Assembly: GCF_001746365.1 (NCBI RefSeq)
Contig: NZ_MJAJ01000022.1
Span: 1 to 64,000 of the forward strand
From: Streptomyces sp. LUP30
Lineage (GTDB): Bacteria; Actinomycetota; Actinomycetes; Streptomycetales; Streptomycetaceae
Reading direction: 5' to 3'
DNA length: 64,000 nucleotides
The notes under the pieces were generated by a model. It ran no database searches, was not told the DNA's origin, and worked only from the letters and a program-made list of their open reading frames with translations. Shown here piece after piece: positions 39,433 through 48,514 of the stretch; the first letter of the stretch is position 1, and the number at the start of each line of letters is the position of its first letter. A program made the translations under genes and the position numbers.

Positions 39433-40305
39433 TCAGGTACCGGGCCGCCGTCCCCACACGTAGACCCGGTCACCCTTCTTCAGCACGCCCCAGAGCCTGC
39501 GGGCGTCACCGAGGGTGAGGTTGACGCATCCCATCGAGCCGACGACGGTGTGGAGGGTGCCGTAGACGGCGTGGAAGGCCTCCCCGCCGTCGAAGAACTG
39601 GGCGTACGGCATGGGGGTGCCGTACAGGCTCGACACATGGTTCTTGTGCCGCCAGTAGATGGTGTGCCACCCCGTGCGGGTCGGATGGGCGACCCGCCCG
39701 CTGCGCATCGACACGGGCCCGAAGACGACCTTCGTCCCCTTCTGCACCCAGGTGAGCTGGCGGTCGAGGTCGACGCACGCGACCCGGTACGAGCGCACCG
39801 GGCACTTCTTCTTCGCGTTCGGGTTGCCGCCCGCGGCGACCAGCTGCATCCGCGCCCAGGTGACGGGCCCCGCGAATCCGATCGCCGGCGTGATCCCCTG
39901 CGCGCGCTGGAAGGCGCGGATCGCCTTGCAGTCGCCGGCCGACTGCCTGCCGTCCGCCTTCCGCTTCAGCCACCGCTCGACCGCCAGCTGGTACGGCCCG
40001 GTCCGCTTGGTGCAGGCGGTGCGGGAGACGATGTCCGCCAGTGGCACGTACTCGACCAGCGCGTAGGTTCCGGGCGGGGCGTCCCGCGGCTCGACGGCGT
40101 CCTCGGCGGCGGTCGGCTCGTACACCGTGGGCGGGAGCGCCTGGTCGGGCGTGTCGATCTGCCAGGGCCGGTACATCCCCGGCGGCACCCCGGGCACGAG
40201 TCGGGTCTCGGGATCGGGCGGCGCGGGGGCGGCCCGGGCGGGTCCGGCCAGGGGCAGCAGGGAGACGGCGGCCAACAGGACGGCGGCGATTCGTGTTCTG
40301 ATCAT
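39433..40305 (-). CDS. Exported L,D-transpeptidase (YkuD domain)
   Basis: 290 residues from ATG 40305. The signal peptide is MIRTRIAAVLLAAVSLLPLA, cut near ARA-AP. A peptidoglycan-binding-like helical region (about 105-160: LAVERWLKRK ... AIRAFQRAQG) precedes the YkuD domain (about 170-285). The catalytic site HTVVGSMGCVNL has Cys260 and the upstream His. It forms 3-3 crosslinks in peptidoglycan or attaches proteins to it, outside the membrane. It is co-directional with alr, which supplies D-Ala for the same polymer. Confidence 0.93.
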   Translation of the reverse strand: MIRTRIAAVLLAAVSLLPLAGPARAAPAPPDPETRLVPGVPPGMYRPWQIDTPDQALPPTVYEPTAAEDAVEPRDAPPGTYALVEYVPLADIVSRTACTKRTGPYQLAVERWLKRKADGRQSAGDCKAIRAFQRAQGITPAIGFAGPVTWARMQLVAAGGNPNAKKKCPVRSYRVACVDLDRQLTWVQKGTKVVFGPVSMRSGRVAHPTRTGWHTIYWRHKNHVSSLYGTPMPYAQFFDGGEAFHAVYGTLHTVVGSMGCVNLTLGDARRLWGVLKKGDRVYVWGRRPGT

Positions 40306-40530
40306 TCCATCAGCCAAACGCGGCCCCGCCGGGGTCCGGGACCGGCGCGCGGGCGGGGTCACCCTTACGAGCGTCCGCCCCACGCGTACGGGGCGGCCGC
40401 ACCAGAGCGGCCGGCGCGTTCACACCCGGGCGAATCGGGAGCCCCGCCGCGGCCCTGCCCCTCCCACCCGGCCCCCGCACGGCCCGCCCCGGACACTCCG
40501 GACACTCCGGAAACCCCGGACCCGGAATCC

Positions 40531-41985
40531 TCAGTCCCGCACGGCACGGTCCCGTACGTCCCGCCAGGCCTCGGGGATCGTCTCGGCCACGTCATGGGCG
40601 CCCACCGGTGCTCCGTGGGCCGCGAAGCGACCGGCCAGACCGTGCAGGTACGCGCCCACGCTCCCCGCGTCCAGCGCGCTCAGCCCGGCCGCGAGCAGCG
40701 ACCCCGCCAGCCCCGACAGGACGTCCCCGCTGCCGGCGGTGGCCAGCCAGGCCGTCCCCGTGGCGTTCACCCGCACCGCGCCCGCGCCCCCCGCATCCGC
40801 GACCAGCGTCGTCGACCCCTTCAGCAGCACCGTCGCCCGGTACCGCGCCGCCAGCTCGCGCGCCGCGGCCAGCCGGGCCCGCTCCACCTCCTCGCGCGTC
40901 ACCCCCAGCAGCGCGGCCGCCTCCCCGGCGTGCGGCGTCATCAGCGTCGGCGCGGTGCGGCCCCGCACCGCGGCGGCGTCCGCGAGCCGCAGCCCGTCGG
41001 CGTCGACGAGCACCGGCACGTCGGCCGCCAGCACCTCCGCCACCGTCCCCGCGTCGTCCCCGGCCCCCGGCCCGACGACCCAGGCCTGCACCCGCCCGGC
41101 CTGCTTCGGCCCTCCGTCGGACACGAGGGTCTCGGGAAACCGCGCGAGGACCGTGTCCCCGGCCGGACCGACGTACCGCACGGCCCCCGCCCCGCCGCGC
41201 AGCGCCCCCGCCACGGCCAGCACGGCGGCGCCCGGATAGCGGGCGGACCCGGCGGCGATCCCGACGACGCCCCGCCGGTACTTGTCGCTCTCCCCGCCCG
41301 GCGTCGGCAGCAGGGCGGCCACGTCCGCGTGCTGCAGGGCCTCCAGCTCGGGCCCGTCGGGCAGTTCGGCCCCGAGCCCGATGTCGACGAGCCGCACCGA
41401 CCCGGCGTACTCCCGGGCGGGATCGACGAGCAGCCCCGGCTTGTGCGTGCCGAACGTGACGGTCAGGTCGGCGCGGATCGCGCTTCCGGGCACCTCGCCG
41501 GTGTCGGCGTCGACGCCGCTGGGCAGGTCGACGGCGACGACGGCGGCCCGGGCCTCGGCGACGAGCGTGGCCAGCGCGGCCGCTTCGGGCCGCAGCCCGC
41601 CCCGGCCGCCGATCCCGACGATCCCGTCGAGCACGAGGTCCGCCCGTCGGACGGCGTCCTGCGCCCCGCCGGGCGCGACCGTGCGTCCGCCCGCGCGCAA
41701 CAGGGCCGTCAGCCCGCCGGCATGCGTGCGCTCCGGCGCCAGCAGCACCGCGGTGACACCCGCGCCGCGCCGGGCGAGCCGGGCGCCGGCGTACAGGGCG
41801 TCGCCGCCGTTGTCCCCGCTGCCGACCAGCAGCACGACCCGTCGCCCGTACACCCGCCCCAGCAGGTCCGCGCAGGCCGCGGCGAGCCCGGCGGCGGCCC
41901 GCTGCATGAGCGCCCCTTCCGGGACCCGGGCCATCAGCTCCCGTTCGGCACGACGGACGGTCTCGACACTGTAGGCAGTACGCAT
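40531..41985 (-). CDS. nnr: Bifunctional NAD(P)H-hydrate epimerase/dehydratase
   Basis: 484 residues from ATG 41985. The N-terminal YjeF_N domain (about 10-210: LLVGSGDNGGDALYAGARLA, AVDLPSGVDADTGEV, FGTHKPGLL) epimerises damaged NAD(P)HX. The C-terminal ribokinase-like domain (about 225-480: ALRGGAGAVRYVGP, LMTPHAGEAAALLG, WLATAGSGDVLSGLAGSLLAAG) dehydrates it with ATP or ADP. It lies 45 bp downstream of acpS, and the two are likely co-transcribed. Confidence 0.95.
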   Translation of the reverse strand: MRTAYSVETVRRAERELMARVPEGALMQRAAAGLAAACADLLGRVYGRRVVLLVGSGDNGGDALYAGARLARRGAGVTAVLLAPERTHAGGLTALLRAGGRTVAPGGAQDAVRRADLVLDGIVGIGGRGGLRPEAAALATLVAEARAAVVAVDLPSGVDADTGEVPGSAIRADLTVTFGTHKPGLLVDPAREYAGSVRLVDIGLGAELPDGPELEALQHADVAALLPTPGGESDKYRRGVVGIAAGSARYPGAAVLAVAGALRGGAGAVRYVGPAGDTVLARFPETLVSDGGPKQAGRVQAWVVGPGAGDDAGTVAEVLAADVPVLVDADGLRLADAAAVRGRTAPTLMTPHAGEAAALLGVTREEVERARLAAARELAARYRATVLLKGSTTLVADAGGAGAVRVNATGTAWLATAGSGDVLSGLAGSLLAAGLSALDAGSVGAYLHGLAGRFAAHGAPVGAHDVAETIPEAWRDVRDRAVRD

Positions 41986-42030
41986 ACGTCGAGTCTGCCC
42001 CGGCCCGTGCCACCGCCGCACGCGGTCGGC

Positions 42031-42402
42031 TCAGCCCTCGGCCACCACCACCGCCGAGGCGACGCCCGCGTCATGACTCAACGACACATGCCACCCCGTG
42101 ACGCCCAGTTCGGCCGCTCGGGCGGCGACGCTCCCGCGCACCCGCAGCCGGGGCCGCCCGCTCTCCTCGACGTAGACCTCCGCGTCGGTCCACAGCAGCC
42201 CGGGCGGAGCTCCCAGCGCCTTGGCGAGCGCCTCCTTCGCGGCGAACCGCGCCGCCAGCGAGGCGGCCCCCCTGCGGCCCCCGCCGGGCAGCAGCAACTC
42301 GCTGTCCAGGAACAACCGTCGGGCGAGCCCCGGCGTCCGTTCCAGCGACGCCGCGAACCGCTCGATCTCGGCCACGTCGATACCGACCCCGATGATGCTC
42401 AT
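42031..42402 (-). CDS. acpS: Holo-[acyl-carrier-protein] synthase
   Basis: 123 residues from ATG 42402. It transfers 4'-phosphopantetheine from CoA to acyl carrier proteins of fatty acid and polyketide synthesis. The magnesium site is formed by Asp in GVGIDVAEIERF and Glu in RFAAKEALAKALG. The C-terminal HVSLSHDAGVASAVVVAE is typical. coaA, for CoA supply, lies 5 kb away in the same window. Confidence 0.96.
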   Translation of the reverse strand: MSIIGVGIDVAEIERFAASLERTPGLARRLFLDSELLLPGGGRRGAASLAARFAAKEALAKALGAPPGLLWTDAEVYVEESGRPRLRVRGSVAARAAELGVTGWHVSLSHDAGVASAVVVAEG

Positions 42403-42547
42403 GTCGAGCACCCTAAGGCCGCGTTGTCACAGCCTGCTGCTAGCCTGCGGCGACTTGATCACGTCAAGTCGGCAGCAGACTTTCACCGCCGCGCGCCCTG
42501 GGGGGCCAGCCCGCGCGCCGCGGACAGCGACGCCAGGGGGCGGAGGC

Positions 42548-43534
42548 ATGACCAGCACCATCAACGGCACGACCAGCGGCGGACCGCCGAGTTCTTCGGG
42601 GCCGACCTTCGACCCGTACGACAACACACCCGAGCTGATCCCGCTGCGCACCGCCGCGCAGGCCGGGGACTGGCCGGCCGTGCGGGCCTGGTTCGCGGGG
42701 CTCGGCTCGGTCGACCAGCTCGCCTCGGCCTCCAGCCTCCTCGCCGACATCGCCGGCGTCGAGAACTTCCTGGAGCGGGCGGTCGCCGAAGAGCCCGACG
42801 ATCCGTTGCCGCGTGCGCTGCTCGCCGAGCGGTACGTCTACATCGGCTGGGACATCCGCAGCGGCGCCCGCGCCCAGCACGTCTCGCAGGACCAGTTCGC
42901 GCAGTTCCACGACTGGCTGCGGCGGGCCGAGCAGCTGCTGATCGAGGTCTGCGCCGCGCATCCCGACCACGCGCCCGCGTGGACCGCCCGGCTGATGACC
43001 GCGCGCGGTCTGCAGCTGGGGCAGGCCGAGGCGCGCCGCCGCTACGACCGGCTGTCCGCCCACCATCCGCACCACTACCGCGCCCAGACGCAGCTGCTGC
43101 AGCAGGTGTGCCCGAAGTGGGGCGGCTCCTGGGAGGCGGCACACGGCTTCGCCCGCGAGTGCGCGACCGCCGCCCCCGACGGCTCGAACTCCGGCGCCCT
43201 GGTCGCCCTCGCGCACATCGAGCGCTGGCTGGACCTGGACAGCGGCGAGGACGCGGCCTACATGCGAGGCCTGTCGGTCCGCGACGACCTGCGGCACGCC
43301 GCCCAGGTGTCCGTGCTGCACCCCGCCCACCGGCCCGACTGGAACTCGATCGGCGCGCACAACGCGTTCGCGTTCGCCTTCTCGCTCGGCAACCACTGGG
43401 CCGACGCGGCCCCGCACTTCGCGTTCCTCGGCGACCGCGCGTCGGAGTCCCCCTGGTATTACCTGCCCGACAGGACGTCGTCGTTCCTCAAGTGCCGCAA
43501 GGCCGCGCTGGACACCCGAGGAGGCGTCCGATGA
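42548..43534 (+). CDS. Helical-repeat (TPR-like) protein paired with the M16 peptidase
   Basis: 328 residues from ATG 42548 (GGAGG just upstream). After a disordered start (STINGTTSGGPPSSSGP), the chain is helix-rich with TPR-like spacing (LIPLRTAAQAGDWPAVRAWFAGL, LERAVAEEPDDPLPRALLAERYVYIGW, LIEVCAAHPDHAPAWTARLMTARGLQLG, SLGNHWADAAPHFAFLGDR). No catalytic motif or membrane segment was seen. Its stop codon overlaps the start of the peptidase gene (ATGA), so the two products are probably made together and may interact. Confidence 0.88.
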   Translation: MTSTINGTTSGGPPSSSGPTFDPYDNTPELIPLRTAAQAGDWPAVRAWFAGLGSVDQLASASSLLADIAGVENFLERAVAEEPDDPLPRALLAERYVYIGWDIRSGARAQHVSQDQFAQFHDWLRRAEQLLIEVCAAHPDHAPAWTARLMTARGLQLGQAEARRRYDRLSAHHPHHYRAQTQLLQQVCPKWGGSWEAAHGFARECATAAPDGSNSGALVALAHIERWLDLDSGEDAAYMRGLSVRDDLRHAAQVSVLHPAHRPDWNSIGAHNAFAFAFSLGNHWADAAPHFAFLGDRASESPWYYLPDRTSSFLKCRKAALDTRGGVR

Positions 43535-45306
43535 CCACGGACCTGCACCGGCACGACCCCGTCCCCGGCTCCGGGGACGGCGGCGCCGACGGCCTCGCCG
43601 CTCTGGACGGCCTGGTCGCGCACACCACCGTCGACGGCATTCCCGCCCTCTACGCCCCCGCCTCCGGCAAGGAGATCACCGCCGGTCTCTTCTTCCGGGT
43701 GGGCCGTGCCGACGAGACCCTGGCCACGGCCGGCATCACCCACCTCGTGGAGCACCTCGCCCTGCACCGCCTGGGCCTGTCCGACCTGCACTACAACGGC
43801 GCGACGGCGAACGCCTACACACTCTTCCTCGTGAACGGCCGCGAGGAGGAGGTCGTCGAGTACCTCAACGGCGTGTGCGCGGGCCTGCGCGACCTGCCGA
43901 TGCAGCGGCTGGAGACCGAGAAGGAGATCCTGCGCACCGAGGCGGCCGGCCGCGGCGGCGGCTCCCGGCAGCAGATGCCGCTGTGGCGGTACGGCGCCCG
44001 GAGCTACGGCCTGTCCAGCTACTCCGAGCTCGGCACCTGGGGCCTCACGCCCGACCAGGTCCGCTCCTGGGCCGAGACCCGCTTCACCAGGGACAACGCG
44101 GTGCTCTGGATCACCAGCGACCACATCCCCGACGGCCTGGACCTCACCCTCCCCGCGGGCTCCCGCTTCCCCGCGCCGGCCGCGACCAGCGCCCTGCCCT
44201 CCACCCCCGCGTACATCAGCGGCGACGACGGCCATGTCGTCCTCACCTCGGTGCTGCGCCGCTCCACCGCGGCGAGCGTCTTCGCCGACGTGCTCGGCCG
44301 GGCCCTCTTCCGGGACCTGCGCCAGGAGGGCGGCTACTCCTACTCCGCGGAGGCCGACTACAGCCCGCGCGACGCCGACTTCGCCACCCTCACCGCCTAC
44401 GCCGACGCCCTTCCGCAGAAGCAGGACGCGGTCGTCGGCGGCTTCGTCGACACCCTCGCCCGGCTGCGCGCGGGCCGCATCGAGCAGGCCGAGCTGGACT
44501 CGGCCCGGGGCAAACTGCTCAAGATGTACGACACTCCCGACCTGGGCGCCGCCACCCTGCCCTCGTACGCGCTGAGCCTGCTGCTCGGGCACCCCATCCT
44601 CAGCCCCGAGCAGCACAAGGCGGAGCTGAACGCGGTGACCACGCAGGACCTGCGCGAGGCCGCCAGGGAGACCTGGGAGAACGCGCTCCTGCAGACGCCC
44701 GGCCGGGGCGTCGACTGGGCGGGGCTGACGCTCGCCCCGCAGCGTTCGACGGACGCGGTCACCGGCACCCGTCACCAGTCCCTGGAGGACGACGACCTCA
44801 CCCTGGTCATCGGGGCCGAGGGCGTGAGCCTGCTGACCCCGAGGGGTCCGATCACCGTCCGCTACGACGCCTGCGCGGCGATGACCACCCGGCCGGACGG
44901 CTCTCGTGTCCTCACCGGCCACGACGGCTTCTCGGTCAACGTGGAGCCCACCCTCTTCCGAGGCGTGACGCCGGACCGCATCGCGGCGCTCGACGCGGCC
45001 GTGCCACCGCAGGCGACGGTGCCGATGCCGGCCCGCGAGCCCGACCGCATCCCCCAGCCGCGCGAGCGGGCCGCCGCGCCGGCGTCCGGCGGCGGCCGCT
45101 CCTCGTGGGGCTGGACCGCCGCGCTGTGGCTCGTGGGCCTGCTCGCTGCGGTCTGGGGCCTGCTCTGCGCCGTGATCACGGCCGACGAGGCCTCGGCCGC
45201 AGCCCCGGAGTGGGACGCGGTCGTGGGCGTCTGGATCATGGAACTCCCGCTCGTCTTCGCGACGTGGAAGGTGTTCGCGGCACGCCGGACGCGCAGGCGG
45301 AGCTGA
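43531..45306 (+). CDS. M16 (insulinase/pitrilysin) metallopeptidase with C-terminal PH-like domain and membrane helices
   Basis: 591 residues. Residues about 28-440 form one M16 unit with the inverted zinc motif HLVEH (His71, Glu74, His75) and the downstream acidic helix LETEKEILRTEA. The R/Y region of the second half (VFADVLGRALFRDLRQEGGYSYSAEADYSP) is present, so it could act as a dimer of such units. Residues about 445-515 (LTLVIGAEGVSLLTPRGPITVRYDACAAM) look like a small PH/GRAM-type domain. Two hydrophobic helices close the protein (WTAALWLVGLLAAVWGLLCAVI and VWIMELPLVFATWKVF). The active site should face the cytoplasm because there is no signal peptide. The substrate is unknown. Confidence 0.9.
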   Translation: MTTDLHRHDPVPGSGDGGADGLAALDGLVAHTTVDGIPALYAPASGKEITAGLFFRVGRADETLATAGITHLVEHLALHRLGLSDLHYNGATANAYTLFLVNGREEEVVEYLNGVCAGLRDLPMQRLETEKEILRTEAAGRGGGSRQQMPLWRYGARSYGLSSYSELGTWGLTPDQVRSWAETRFTRDNAVLWITSDHIPDGLDLTLPAGSRFPAPAATSALPSTPAYISGDDGHVVLTSVLRRSTAASVFADVLGRALFRDLRQEGGYSYSAEADYSPRDADFATLTAYADALPQKQDAVVGGFVDTLARLRAGRIEQAELDSARGKLLKMYDTPDLGAATLPSYALSLLLGHPILSPEQHKAELNAVTTQDLREAARETWENALLQTPGRGVDWAGLTLAPQRSTDAVTGTRHQSLEDDDLTLVIGAEGVSLLTPRGPITVRYDACAAMTTRPDGSRVLTGHDGFSVNVEPTLFRGVTPDRIAALDAAVPPQATVPMPAREPDRIPQPRERAAAPASGGGRSSWGWTAALWLVGLLAAVWGLLCAVITADEASAAAPEWDAVVGVWIMELPLVFATWKVFAARRTRRRS

Positions 45307-45315
45307 CGGCCCGCC

Positions 45316-45360
45316 CCGGGCCGCTCCTGGACAGCCGCGGGCGATCCAGGAGCGGCCCGG
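45316..45360. terminator. Bidirectional terminator between the M16 gene and glmS
   Basis: CCGGGCCGCTCCTGGA (45316-45331) and its exact complement (45345-45360) form a 16-bp stem with a 13-base loop between convergent genes. Confidence 0.88.
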
Positions 45361-45414
45361 CACACGGGCCGCTGCCCCAGACGGGTCCCTCCGCACGGGC
45401 CCCCTCCGCACGGG

Positions 45415-47262
45415 CTACTCCACCGTGACGGACTTCGCCAGGTTCCGCGGCTGATCCACCTCGTTGCCCCGCGCCGTCGCCAGCTCGCACGCGAACACCT
45501 GCAGCGGCACCGTCGCGACCAGCGGCTGCAGCAGCACCGGCGTGACGGGAATGCGCACCAGATGGTCGGCGTACGGCACGACCGCCTCGTCCCCCTCCTC
45601 GGCGATCACGACGGTCCGCGCTCCGCGCGCCCGGATCTCCTGGATGTTGGACACGATCTTGTCGTGCAGGACGGACCGCCCGCGCGGCGAGGGCACCACC
45701 ACGACGACCGGCAGGTCCTCCTCGATGAGCGCGATGGGGCCGTGCTTGAGCTCCCCCGCCGCGAACCCCTCCGCGTGCATGTAGGCGAGCTCCTTCAGCT
45801 TGAGCGCCCCCTCCAGCGCGACCGGGTAGCCCACGTGCCGTCCGAGGAACAGCACCGTGTCCTTCCCGGCGAGCGACCGCGCCAGCTCCCGCACCGGCTC
45901 CATCGTCTCCAGCACCCGCTCGACCTCGCCGGGCATCCGCGCGAGATCCTTCACGACGGCCCGGATCTCGTCCCCCCACTTGGCGCCGCGGACCTGGGCC
46001 AGATAGAGGGCGACCAGGTAGCAGGCCACCAGCTGTGTCAGGAACGCCTTGGTGGACGCGACGGCCACCTCCGGCCCGGCGTGCGTGTAGAGCACGGCGT
46101 CCGACTCGCGGGGGATCGTCGAACCGTTGGTGTTGCAGATGGCGAGCACCTTGGAGCCCTGCTCGCGGGCGTGCCGCAGCGCCATCAGGGTGTCCATGGT
46201 CTCGCCCGACTGCGAGACGGCGATGACGAGCGACCGTGAACCGAGGATGGGGTCCCGGTAGCGGAACTCGCTCGCCAGCTCCACCTCGCACGGGATGCGC
46301 GTCCAGTGCTCGATGGCGTACTTGGCGATGAGGCCCGCGTGGAAGGCCGTGCCGCAGGCGACGATGACGACCTTGTCCACCTCCCGCAGCTCGGCGGCCG
46401 GGATCCGCACCTCGTCGAGGGTCAGCGCGCCCGAGGCGTCGACACGGCCCAGCAGCGTGTCGGCGACGGCCTTGGGCTGCTCGGCGATCTCCTTGAGCAT
46501 GAAGTAGTCGTAGCCGCCCTTCTCCGCGGCCGAGGCGTCCCAGTCGATGTGGTACGAGCGCACGTCGGCCGCGGATCCGTCGAAGCCGGTGACGGTCACG
46601 CCGTCCCGGCGCAGCTCGACGACCTGGTCCTGCCCCAGCTCGATCGCCGAGCGCGTGTGGGCGATGAACGCGGCGACGTCCGAGGCGAGGAACGCCTCGC
46701 CCTCTCCCACGCCCACCACGAGCGGCGAGTTGCGGCGCGCGCCGACCACCACGTCCGGCTCGTCGGCGTGCACCGCGACCAGCGTGAACGCTCCCTCCAG
46801 CCGTCGGCACACCAGCCGCATGGCCTCGGCGAGGTCGGCGGTCACCGAGAACTCCTCGGCGAGCAGATGCGCCACCACCTCGGTGTCGGTATCGGAGAGC
46901 AACTCATGCCCGCGCTCGGCGAGTTCGGCCCGCAGCACGGCGAAGTTCTCGATGATCCCGTTGTGCACGACGGCGACGCGGCCGGCGTTGTCGAGGTGAG
47001 GGTGGGCGTTGCCGTCCGTCGGCGCGCCGTGCGTGGCCCACCGGGTGTGCCCGATGCCCGACGTCCCGGCCGGCAACGGCCGCTCCGTCAGTTCCTTCTC
47101 CAGATTGACGAGTTTGCCCGCCTTCTTGGCCGCGGCGAGCCCACCGTCGGCCGGCACGGCGACGCCCGCCGAGTCGTACCCCCGGTACTCCAGCCGCTTC
47201 AGTCCGGCCATGACGACGTCGAGCGCCGCCTGAGACCCCACATATCCCACGATTCCGCACAT
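45415..47262 (-). CDS. glmS: Glutamine-fructose-6-phosphate aminotransferase
   Basis: 615 residues. It makes glucosamine-6-phosphate, the first step to UDP-GlcNAc for peptidoglycan. The N-terminal glutaminase has the nucleophile Cys2 (MCGIVGYVG), HTRWATHG and HNGIIEN. Two SIS domains follow (about 295-440 with VACGTAFHAGLIAKYAIE and AVSQSGETMDT; about 470-600 with FLGRHVGYPVALEGALKLKE). The end DQPRNLAKSVTVE is canonical. No glmS ribozyme sequence is visible upstream. glmM, the next pathway gene, lies 2.4 kb away on the same strand. Confidence 0.98.
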   Translation of the reverse strand: MCGIVGYVGSQAALDVVMAGLKRLEYRGYDSAGVAVPADGGLAAAKKAGKLVNLEKELTERPLPAGTSGIGHTRWATHGAPTDGNAHPHLDNAGRVAVVHNGIIENFAVLRAELAERGHELLSDTDTEVVAHLLAEEFSVTADLAEAMRLVCRRLEGAFTLVAVHADEPDVVVGARRNSPLVVGVGEGEAFLASDVAAFIAHTRSAIELGQDQVVELRRDGVTVTGFDGSAADVRSYHIDWDASAAEKGGYDYFMLKEIAEQPKAVADTLLGRVDASGALTLDEVRIPAAELREVDKVVIVACGTAFHAGLIAKYAIEHWTRIPCEVELASEFRYRDPILGSRSLVIAVSQSGETMDTLMALRHAREQGSKVLAICNTNGSTIPRESDAVLYTHAGPEVAVASTKAFLTQLVACYLVALYLAQVRGAKWGDEIRAVVKDLARMPGEVERVLETMEPVRELARSLAGKDTVLFLGRHVGYPVALEGALKLKELAYMHAEGFAAGELKHGPIALIEEDLPVVVVVPSPRGRSVLHDKIVSNIQEIRARGARTVVIAEEGDEAVVPYADHLVRIPVTPVLLQPLVATVPLQVFACELATARGNEVDQPRNLAKSVTVE

Positions 47263-47508
47263 GATCGGCAGCGTACGGCGAAACGACCTCCGGAAAGAGG
47301 GTCCACGTGCCCGATTTCGGAAATTCCCACGGTCCAACGAGGGCCGAGGTCCACTGCCCCCGCCCGACGCGCGAGCCGCGTCGCGCCGCCCGTCACATCG
47401 TCGACCGGCCCGGCCGGGGCGAGCCGGTCGGGCACGCGGGAGGCCGGATCGGGACGAGCGTGACGGAGCCCACCTGCCGTCCCGTTCAAACTCCGTTAAC
47501 AATGGAGT

Positions 47509-48498
47509 GTGATCTCCCCGGTCTCCCCGATGCCCCGGAGCGCCCACCGGCACAGGCCGGAGGCGACTCCCTACCTCGATCTCACCCGAAGCGAGTGGAG
47601 CGCGCTGCGCGAGAAGACCCCACTGCCGCTGACGGCCGAGGAGGTCGAGAAGCTGCGCGGTCTGGGCGACGTCATCGACCTCGACGAGGTGCGTGACATC
47701 TACCTTCCGTTGTCCCGCCTGCTCAACCTCTACGTCGGCGCGACGGACGGTCTGCGCGGCGCGCTCAACACCTTCCTCGGCGAACAGGGCTCGCAGTCCG
47801 GCACCCCGTTCGTGATAGGCGTCGCGGGCTCCGTGGCGGTGGGCAAGTCGACGGTCGCCCGCCTCCTGCAGGCCCTGCTCTCCCGCTGGCCGGAGCATCC
47901 CCGCGTGGAACTGGTCACCACTGACGGCTTCCTGCTCCCGACCCGGGAACTGGAAGCCCGCGGTCTGATGTCCCGCAAGGGCTTCCCCGAGTCGTACGAC
48001 CGGCGCGCCCTGACCCGCTTCGTGGCCGACATCAAGGCCGGCAAGGGCGAGGTCACGGCCCCCGTCTACTCCCACCTGATCTACGACATCGTGCCGGACC
48101 GCAAGCTCACCGTCCGCCGCCCCGACATCCTCATCGTCGAGGGCCTGAACGTGCTGCAGCCCGCGCTCCCCGGCAAGGACGGCCGCACCCGGGTCGGCCT
48201 CGCCGACTACTTCGACTTCAGCGTGTACGTCGACGCGAGCGCCGAGGACATCGAGCGCTGGTATCTCAACCGGTTCCGGAAACTGCGCCGGACCGCCTTC
48301 CAGAACCCGGACTCGTACTTCAGGAAGTACACCCAGGTCTCCGAGGAGGAGGCCGTGGACTACGCCCGCGGTCTCTGGCGCACCATCAACAAGCCCAACC
48401 TGGTAGAGAACATCGCCCCGACCCGCGGCCGGGCCACCCTCGTGGTCCGCAAGGGCCAGGACCACAAGGTACGACGCCTGAGTCTGCGCAAACTCTGA
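47509..48498 (+). CDS. coaA: Type I pantothenate kinase
   Basis: 329 residues from GTG 47509; ATG 47530 is an alternative, and the GGAG before the GTG is very close. It phosphorylates pantothenate, the controlled first step of CoA synthesis. The P-loop is GVAGSVAVGKSTVARLL; VTTDGFLLPT, SRKGFPESYD and VEGLNVLQ are family signatures. It is divergent from glmS across 246 bp and is followed by a DUF389 gene 16 bp later, probably in one transcript. Confidence 0.96.
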   Translation: MISPVSPMPRSAHRHRPEATPYLDLTRSEWSALREKTPLPLTAEEVEKLRGLGDVIDLDEVRDIYLPLSRLLNLYVGATDGLRGALNTFLGEQGSQSGTPFVIGVAGSVAVGKSTVARLLQALLSRWPEHPRVELVTTDGFLLPTRELEARGLMSRKGFPESYDRRALTRFVADIKAGKGEVTAPVYSHLIYDIVPDRKLTVRRPDILIVEGLNVLQPALPGKDGRTRVGLADYFDFSVYVDASAEDIERWYLNRFRKLRRTAFQNPDSYFRKYTQVSEEEAVDYARGLWRTINKPNLVENIAPTRGRATLVVRKGQDHKVRRLSLRKL

Positions 48499-48514
48499 CG
48501 GCTACCCTGCCCCC

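Noticed and set aside
38692..45306. A 2,204-codon open frame on the plus strand
   Set aside because: It runs antisense through alr, the transpeptidase, nnr and acpS and then out of frame through the helical-repeat gene before reaching the M16 peptidase in frame. Only the last 591 codons are a real gene; high GC leaves antisense frames open.
47263..47508. A glmS ribozyme upstream of glmS
   Set aside because: The leader shows none of the conserved glmS ribozyme core; this ribozyme is a feature of Firmicutes.
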